Below are positions 56,436 through 64,000 of a stretch of 64,000 nucleotides of DNA, in pieces (position 1 is the first letter of the stretch; each line of letters begins with the position of its first letter). Location of the stretch: NCBI RefSeq assembly GCF_013368755.1, contig NC_049563.1:434001-498000 (forward strand), read 5' to 3'. The stretch is from Talaromyces rugulosus (lineage: Eukaryota; Ascomycota; Eurotiomycetes; Eurotiales; Trichocomaceae). The notes beneath the pieces are model-generated. The model saw only the letters and a program-made list of their open reading frames with translations. It was not told the DNA's origin and searched no databases. A program made the position numbers and the translations under genes.

Positions 56436-59400
56436 TCAACGCATTGCCGCTACAATCGAGGCAATGGTCATGTTCGAGGAAGGAGAAGAGTCTGTATTGT
56501 TTTTGCCATACCTCGCAATCTTTTCGTCCTCTCGCTCTCTCGGTTCTACTTCCAAGCTGCGGTCGTACATTTCATGAACGTCACCAGCTGCTTGCATGTT
56601 GCTTAGAATGTAGTCCTGCAGTTCATGGACCGGCTGCAGCTGGTACGGAACATTTTGATATTGCTGGATGTCTCGGATAACCTCGGCCGTTTTAGCTCTC
56701 TTGTTAAAGTTGATGAGGTCGGATGGTGTGTGTGATGGAATGCCGTCTTCGATAAAAGTCAAATCGGTAAGGTATACACCTATGAGGGATGTTAGTTTTT
56801 TTTTTTTGTTTTTTTTTTTTCAAAATAAAAAAATCCAGAGTATAGGGTTCGCTGTTTTTAGTTCATACCGAAAAATGGAATACAAGGAGGATTAGCGGCA
56901 TGTAAAGTCTCTCTGTATTCACCGAAATTCTTCGTGCTGGCCATAAGCCTACGCATCTGTTCGAGCACAGTCGACGTGCGGCCGCTTACTTGAGTCCATG
57001 TCCGGCCCAGTCGATGGATAGGAGCCGTTCCGAGGGCCGAAATAATCGAAGTAAGCGTAGAATAGTTGTTCATAGCTCGACATTTCTAAGTAAGGTTAGC
57101 ATTGATATATCACTCTTTAGAAGCGTGTTGGTTTTCTTACATCGGCAACGTTGACAAAGTGTTTAATGACAACGACACGCTTTTTGACATCGCCCTGAGT
57201 CAGGATCATTTCAGCAACCCAGTTGGTAAGCTGGTTGGAGTGTAAGATCAATGCCTTGACATTGGCAGCGGGCTCAGTCTCTCCGAGCGCAATCTTCTTT
57301 TGCCAAGTCTTATTCAGACATTCGGTTGCACGGATTTTCCCGTACAATCTCGACTCGATGATCGTCAGCTGCCTAGCAAACTCGGTCGGATCAATATCGA
57401 GGAACTTGAGTTTCTTCATATTTTTCGGTAGAATCGGATTCGGGATGGGCATGCTTTGAGTGGGGACAAGTTTCTTGACTGTGGTATCTTGGCCGCGTAG
57501 ACGCTGTTCGACAGCGGCCAAGAGCTGTGGGGATCCTGGGGTCTTCGTTGTAGCAATCGAATCTTTGGTGAAATCATGAACCTGCCGGAGAAGGTTCATG
57601 TTTGCTTCATCGTTGATTTCCATCCAGAAATTTTCAAACCAACTCTTCAAAATGTTGACTACCCGGAATCGGATTGGCTTTTGCTTCCGATCCACCCACA
57701 TTTGTAGTTCATCTGGGGTCAACCCATACGGGGGCTGAATGCTGAACCGTTGAACCAACTTATCAAAAAGTTCCGGGGCTGTAGTGAACGAGCGATACGT
57801 GAGGAGGAAAGTGTTGTTGAAAGACGCGTCTAGCTTATCGTGACGAGTCAATTGCTCCACCAACCCTTCTAGAGTACCACATTTGAGAGTGGGCACATCG
57901 GCTTTGTTGTCATAAAAAACTTCGCCTTCGTGGTCAAAGTTCAAGAACCATGGTGTCTCTTCAGGTACGGCAACCGGTTCACGGAGAGGCTCTCTCGTGA
58001 TCGTAGTTGGGGGAGCTTGGCCAAAGAAGCGCTGGGCTTTTTCCATGTTTCGACGGACTTTATTGCCGTCGTCATCAAGTCCGAAAGGTAAGGCTGGGAC
58101 AACTGATGCGGTAGTTTTACGTCTGGCAGGGTCGACACGATTCGATGCCTTTTGGAAGGGATCCATTGCGCCGTCATCGACAAAGTGAGTCTGGTCGTTA
58201 GAGTCACGCGATTGCTCAGGAATCTGCTCTTGCAAAAGAGACAGAGAAAACCCAATTTGCGAGGCATAGGCCTCGAGTTGACGAGTAACGCTTCGCACTC
58301 CATTCAATCGATCCTCAAGCGAGTCTCCTCGTAGTTCGGCCCATTCATCGCCCAAGGGGGCAGAAACAGATTGACAGCTCAGGACAAGGTCGGCAATAGT
58401 CTCGTAGACTCGCTGTTTCTGCATGCCAAAGTCGACCAGTTGTGGGTTTTGGAGACTTGTGCCAAGCGGGGCCAGGTTGATCGACTCAACCGTCATGATC
58501 CAGGGTCGGTATTTTTCCACAACACTAATAGCGGCAAGACAAATGGTATCACTCAGGGTTTGATGCTGTTTTTGGGTGATTGCCTTGTGGCTCAGAACTA
58601 ATTGCTCCTCTAGCTTTCTAATACTGAGAGCTAGTGACTTCCTCATCAAGTCGATCTGATCAAGCAGAGCGAGATCGAGGGATACTGACGGCTCCTGACC
58701 AAGTTCCTGGCCATCAGGCTCAAGAAAAGAAGTAGCGCCAGATTCGCTGTTTTTAATACCATTGTTCATCCAGTGACCGCCTGATGAGCTGTTGAGCACA
58801 AAGCCGGGCACAATGCGGTTGATATTGTCGCCACGCTGTTGACTAGCGACTTCAACGTAGCCATAGACACCTTGCCAGACGCCATCGGCTTCTTGCAAGC
58901 ATTTGACAGCAGAGTCAGGATTTGTCCAATCAGAAGTTGCAATATGCGAAGACAAAACGAGTTTAGAAAACTTGGACATCATGTCTCGAAAATGTGGGTA
59001 AAGGGTGCGGTTTGATGAGATAATAGAAGGGTTTCCAGAGTGATTATCGGTAGTATCCGAGCCCGCGGCGAGCAACAAGCGAAGGTGGTCAGAAATGTCT
59101 TCTGCTTTTCGGACATATTCGCTGCGGTCACCGTTGCGAATAGCCTGTCGATAGGCTTCGATAGCATTGCGCATATTTTCCAGCAGATCAGACCAGCTCA
59201 AGCGAGAGCCAGGCGTGTCGTCTACAAAGTGTCGCGGAATGGAAGAAGCATTGGATGGGCGACCAGAAGGATGTGAGAAGGAAGATTGGGAGGTGTACTT
59301 CTGTTGGGTGGATTTGGACACGGGGGATGGGTTCAACGAGTCCATGGAGGTGGCCGGAGAGACGTCATCAGACAAGGAGCGACGTCTGCGGGAAATAGAG

Positions 59401-60266
59401 TCACGCGACGCCAGCATCAACGATTCGCCTTCGCCTTCAGAACCAGAGCCATCGTAGTCGTCTTCGTCGCGCTCCACACCTCGGGCCATCATTTCTGGAG
59501 GCGGGCGAGTCTGGTCAGGAACAAAAAAGTTGTTGCGATCGCGGGGACCAAACTCGTTTGCCAGCAATGGGTTTTCCAGCGGGAGTTCCATGGTGCTGGT
59601 TCCGGTCAAGGTGTTGAAATAGAATAATCGGCCATCAGGGGTGGCCTGTGGAATCCAAAAGGCAGCTTCTTCTTGCTCGCCGGGGCCGGTGCCTTCTATG
59701 GGAAGAATGGGTTGAGAATCGCGCTGGTTGTGGTGTTCCAGATCAAACTCGTCTTCATGTTCGTCTTCATAATCGTCATCCAGGCCAGACTCGGCGCTGG
59801 TGTCACCAGCATCGGATACCATACGGTGGGAGCTGAGCTCCTCGATCTCGTCGAGGTTGGTCACTATGGCACAGTAGTTGCTGGGGAACCAGCCACGGAC
59901 ATTGCCGATGACTCCATCCCACCAACCGGTCTCGAGCTGGTTGAGAACTTGGATGACGTCTCCCTGGCGGAAACTGAGGCTCGTATGATCGTCGGCGTCG
60001 TAGTCATACAGGGCCTTGACGTAGAGGGCCGGCAGCGGTTCGGTCAATTTGATAGGCGACATTTGCCTTTGCGGCGACGACTGGCCCAGCTCTTGTTGTA
60101 TCGAGTGACTGCGTTGGCGACCACCACTGGCGGCGCGGGGGGGCGAGGACACCATGTCTGACTGGTCGTCTTCGGCGTAGCGAAGGGTAGTCGTGATGGC
60201 ACCGGACTTGGACGCAAAGCCCGGATGGATGTTGAGGGCCATGGGAGCTACTCCAGGCTGATACAT
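56436..60266 (-). CDS. cdc25: CDC25-type Ras guanine-nucleotide exchange factor
   Basis: Activator of Ras GTPases. Three exons (60266-57141, 57085-56869, 56779-56436) give 1228 residues. Domains in order: SH3 (about 80-135: ALYVKALYDYDADDHTSLSF, TGWWDGVIGNVRGWFPSNYC); a WW-like element (about 202-232: FWIPQATPDGRLFYFNTLTG); a long Ser-rich and helical middle; RasGEF N-terminal domain (about 815-935: LKCGTLEGLVEQLTRHDKLD); catalytic RasGEF domain from about 975 (LKFLDIDPTEFARQLTIIES, then SIISALGTAPIHRLGRTW and NPPCIPFFGVYLTDLTFIED). The start at 60266 lies eight codons before a second ATG. The GTAAGC inside TWTQVSGRT looks like a donor, but the protein stays conserved through it, so no intron was placed there. 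Upstream of it lies a GA- and CAG-rich leader. Confidence 0.93.
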
Positions 60267-63200
60267 GTCGTTTTGTTTTTGGAGGGGGGGGTGGGGGAGT
60301 GAGTGGCTAGGTGGTTTGGAGAAGGCAGTCAGGAAATTGCTCTTTCGCTATTTCCCGACTGCTGCTGCGGCAGTGGCTTAGAGAGTAGACGAGAAAGACG
60401 AGGTTACAAAGCTCATGACTCGGCCAGACAGATGACAGTTTCTTCTGAATCCTCTCAAGCCACCTGGAGGGGGGTGGAGGGAACGATACTTGGTTGAAGA
60501 GAGAGAGAGAGAGAGAATCAGGGTTGCGTTGGCGGAAACAGTCGGCGTATGCAACTGTCGATCGAAGCACACTCTCAGTGACTGCAGTCGATGCGGGAGG
60601 GACCGAGCAGGGGGGCGGGAACGAGGGGACCTCAGCAGACAGTTGCTCGCAGGTGACGAAGTAGCGAGCGAACGGGCGAAGAGCAAGAGGCGAGGCAGAG
60701 TGTTCACAGCATGGGTGAGAGAATTGAGGTCGACGAAGGTTGAAGGTTGGAAGGATGGGGGAGAAGAGAAGCAGGAACCGAAAAAACGGCGACAGCACCA
60801 GGTAGTAGCAATAGCAGCAGAGCAGTCGCAGAAGCAGCAGCCGCAGCACCCAGCAGCAGAGGGGAAGGAAGGCGGAAGGCACTTGCCTTGTCCGGCAGGG
60901 AAGCGGGCGACGACAGTGCGCAGTGCCGTGCAGTGCACACATCCAGCCCCGCCCGTGGGAGCAGCTGTGATTGGCTGGTGGGCGGAGGGCCAGAGCCGGC
61001 GATTGGTGGGCCGCTCGGTAGTCGGTACGGCGACGGTCCAATGGCAGTGCAGTGTCGTGTTTGCAGTGGGGCCCCGTCGCGTGCTTATTCGCTGTTATAA
61101 CTTGCGGGGGGTACCGTATTGCTGTAATATTACATATTCCCATCTTCTTGTTACTGCTGCTGCTCGCAACGCCTCTCTTTCTATTCCTTGTGTACGGGTT
61201 AACACGGAGAATAATCGAGTTCTCGTCAAAGCAGTCGCCAAAGCGCGTCAGCAGCCAGAGCGCCTTCTTCTATGGATCTAGAAAACGCCTGGAGAGCTAG
61301 AGGCTGGCGCTACTGATGCACAATGCAACATATCCAGTACACAGGCGGTACGCGACGGGGTATCGGTACACCCCACCTTCGCGACTGTCAACACTCGGCA
61401 TTCTGCACTCAGCACTCAGCACTACCACTACCACTACCACTCAGCTCTCGCGCGTTCTCTCGGCCTCTCTCTTTCTCTGTTCTCGCTTCTGTCTGCTGAT
61501 CATCGCCTGCAGCCAGACTGCCCCGGTGATCGTCAGTCGCGTGCCTTGCTCGACGTTATCGATTATGCGATTATCGCGGAGTATCCGTTGTGGGGTGGGG
61601 ATATGCAGCAGCCACCGGTCACTAACCTAGTTGGACTTGGACCTGGAACGGGGAATGACTAGAACTGGAACGGGGCTTCGCACACTGAACTTTGGACAGA
61701 TGCTCAGTCAAAGACGCCAACGCTTTGTATCCCACCGTCCTCTCTATATCTAGCCCTCGGGTGGCTTGCAGTCCAACGTCCGCCCAGATGAGGTTTATCT
61801 TGACAGAGCATCCCATCGGCTGATGGCCCCGGTGACGCTGTGAGGTTGCAGCCGTACAACGTCCAACAGCGCCCGTCGCATGGCTGTCGCATGGCCGAGG
61901 CTGTCACTGTATGTCACTCCCTGCATGCGCATTTGTGTGTATGCACGGCGGCGGATTGGTGGGAGTATTATTATTAACATTCGATTAATATTCGACCGTT
62001 TCGCGCCAACTCATTGGACAGAGGAAACCTTGCGTATTCTGGCCTTACGATAATTAATAACGCATTTTTCTTGGTGTCCACCGAGACCGAGACCGCGTAC
62101 GCCGTACGTCCGGGGCCTATAACACCTACCGGGGTATTTGATATTATTATCGGCGATGAACATGGGGCAAGCAAACTAACGATCCTGCTTTCGGATACCC
62201 GGACCAGGGTAATAATGCCTGGAAATGGAAGTTGAAGTGCTTTCTGGAAATGCATGTCCGGATTCTTCTTCCACGGCGCTGGGAGCTCTGAACGGAGAAA
62301 CGGAGTATACTCCGTCCACTACTGACTAGTTCAACTAACTTAATACGGCTACGTATGTATATTCTTTTGTGTCTTGGATGGACTGCCTGACAGCTGGTTC
62401 GGCCCCGCTCGCTGTGAACCTTCGGAGAACTCTCTTACAACCCTCCCAGAAAGGGCTCAAGGCGTCCCAACTTTGCGCCGAGTCTCTAGAATTGAGTCGC
62501 GACCCATATTTACCATAACCTTGCCATAACCTTACCTCGTCATGGTCTTGGGCATGTGAATTCCGTCAAAAAAAACCCCCCCCTACGTACAAACCAGTAT
62601 TATTAATGATAACCAACTGCAATAATAATGAACATTAGCACGGGTCTATTATTCAAGTTCGTATTACATTATTCCATAGCGCGCAATAATAAGAATAATA
62701 ATACCAGTCTTTGGACCCCAACAACCTCTTTACAGACAATTAATGCGGCATTATTATTACCATTGTTCTCCTTCCATAAACGGTCATAGGCCGGGTCGCA
62801 TACAAACTTCAAAGCGTGGAGACGCGCTATCGACTATAGGACGACGATCACCACCGCTTTTTTTTTTTTTTGCGGGGCGCGTGTATTCTTCCGTCAGTCA
62901 GCTATCAACTTTTGCCAAAAAGGCAGATGCCAAGTTCTTTGTGGTCAGAGTTGAACTGGTCAATGGTTGTTTTTGGAGCTGTCGAGTATGTAGGATGGGT
63001 GGGCGGGCGGATAAATGAGAGCTCACCTTGAAGAGCAAGGTGATTTGTCATTTTTTTTTCTCTTTTGAAATATTGATAGAGAAAGAAAGGAGTAGATAAT
63101 TTATTATATCCATCATAGCAGGGCGTAATTGCGATTTACTAATCGAGATATTGATTGGTTTTGCGCTCCTTACTTTAATTTCATATCTTCGCTCTATCAA

Positions 63201-63759
63201 GGAGTCTCGAGTCTCAAGCTGCTCCCAGATAGATACATCACCAAATAATGCAGAACACATTCTAACCCTCCTTTCGGTTAAATAGTAAACAAAACAGTAA
63301 TTAATATCAAGAGCATCCCGGCAAAAGTGACTTGTGTGACTATCGGGTTTTGCCTGATAGGTAATAGAATGTCAATATGGCTCCTTGCGTGGATGATTGC
63401 GAGCGATTGCGAAAGATTGCTGCTTGTAGAAAATGGCTCGTACGGACAGTATACATGTAGCTAACCGGCCAGTTTCCCCAAGGGCCCACTGGTGCTGTAG
63501 CACACGCAGTAAATTCCCCGGTAGTACATGTAGTAATCCATCCGCATTTGATCTTTCAGCTCATAGTATTCTCCTGTCGGAACATGTGAACCTTCCACTC
63601 GTATTCATTGTTGCCTCTATCGCAATTACTAATTCCTGCTACTATGTACAAATGCCATATGTACCTAAATAAACAGTGGCGTAATTACATATTGGAATAA
63701 TCATATCATATATACATACAAGCCCTATATAATCGCTTCACTGCGTTCCACAGCCATCT
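60267..63759. other. Long spacer: RasGEF leader and AT-rich intergenic region
   Basis: A 3.5 kb region. To about 61000 it looks like the RasGEF promoter and leader, with an AG dinucleotide run (60501-60516) and CAG-rich sequence (about 60808-60865). At 61419-61440 there is an ACTACC-type repeat. From about 61950 the sequence is AT-rich with TAAT/ATTATT runs, a perfect palindrome at 62300-62315 and a T run near 62859-62870. Open frames here are short or compositionally biased; I support no gene. Confidence 0.5.
62300..62315. repeat. Perfect 16-base palindrome
   Basis: ACGGAGTATACTCCGT is its own reverse complement. The half-site CGGAGTA or CGGAGTAT recurs at other spacers in the window (about 26834, 26907, 30470). 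Confidence 0.85.
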
Positions 63760-64000
63760 TCAATCAGCCGTGAAAACAGCCTTGCCATCAAACCAGGTCT
63801 CTTCTACCGCCGCCTGCAACAACCTATCTGCTGACCACTCCATATCAACCACGACAAAGTCAGCTCGCAGCCCCTTCTTCAGCCGGCCCGTAATCGTGTC
63901 CGAAAAACACGAATACGCAGCCCCCGTAGTCGCAGCTGTCAGGGCTATCACGAGGGGTAGTGCAAAGTGCGCATTCACCGTCTCCTTGGACGCAGGTAGC
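63760..64000 (-). CDS. Amidohydrolase family protein, C-terminal end only
   Basis: The last 80 or so codons of a gene whose 5' part lies beyond the right edge. The readable end has LPLVIALTAATTGAAYSCFS, then GRLKKGLRADFVVVDMEW, and finishes EETWFDGKAVFTAD. The pattern of a Gly-x-Leu-x-x-Gly, Ala-Asp-Phe-Val-Val-x-Asp closing strand followed by a T/ETWFxGKxVF end is the C-terminal composite domain of amidohydrolase family 3 (YtcJ-like) enzymes. Metal ligands would lie upstream and cannot be checked. The frame is open to base 64000, so no start is given. Confidence 0.75.
   Translation of the reverse strand, partial: LPASKETVNAHFALPLVIALTAATTGAAYSCFSDTITGRLKKGLRADFVVVDMEWSADRLLQAAVEETWFDGKAVFTAD

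Noticed and set aside
1..64000. tRNA genes, CRISPR arrays, intact transposons
   Set aside because: Reading for B-box-like sequence, regular direct repeats and transposase motifs gave nothing convincing; tRNAscan-SE and a repeat search would be decisive.

Overview
The window is nuclear DNA of a filamentous ascomycete, almost certainly a member of the Eurotiales (Aspergillus/Penicillium type). Genes are dense and carry short introns of about 50-75 bases with GT-AG borders and CTRAY-like branch sites. The housekeeping proteins (Pds5/BimD, Rco1, Snf5, Csn5, Ase1, a CDC25-type RasGEF) look like those of aspergilli, and a dispersed 5S rRNA gene of the filamentous ascomycete type is present. All gene names rest on reading the translations; no database search was run. 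Exon borders were placed by splice consensus, reading phase and family conservation.

Left arm (1-25.7 kb), housekeeping genes on both strands: alg8 (N-glycan glucosyltransferase, cut by the window edge), an L-type lectin cargo receptor, rco1 (Rpd3S PHD protein), an EBP1/PA2G4-like protein, a secreted endonuclease/exonuclease/phosphatase-family protein, snf5 (SWI/SNF), pds5 (cohesion), rpl32 (60S ribosome), an RluA-type pseudouridine synthase, a small thioesterase and an unrecognised 168-residue protein.

Middle (27.6-41.1 kb), accessory region with AT-rich spacers: a bifunctional terpene synthase (class I cyclase fused to a polyprenyl diphosphate synthase) is divergent from two cytochromes P450 and a BAHD-type acyltransferase. 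This is a compact terpenoid biosynthetic cluster: the fusion enzyme would make a C20 or C25 chain and cyclise it, the P450s oxidise it and the acyltransferase esterifies it. Next to it lies an IlvD/Edd-family Fe-S dehydratase. Its position recalls self-resistance dehydratases in other terpene clusters, but its sequence looks more like the sugar-acid dehydratase branch.

Right arm (42-64 kb), housekeeping again: a farnesylation-type DnaJ protein, mitochondrial glutamyl-tRNA synthetase with a complete 5S rRNA gene inside its fifth intron, ase1 (spindle midzone), csn5 (COP9 signalosome protease), a nitrate reductase with an unusual charged insertion and no nitrate-cluster neighbours, a CDC25-type RasGEF, and the 3' end of an amidohydrolase at the right edge.

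The most notable items are the terpene cluster with its N-terminally extended synthase, the nested 5S gene, the dehydratase beside the cluster, and several splicing oddities: a GC-AG intron with a T26 tract, two stop-free 3n introns, a probable split start codon, and aspartate-rich motifs completed by splicing.
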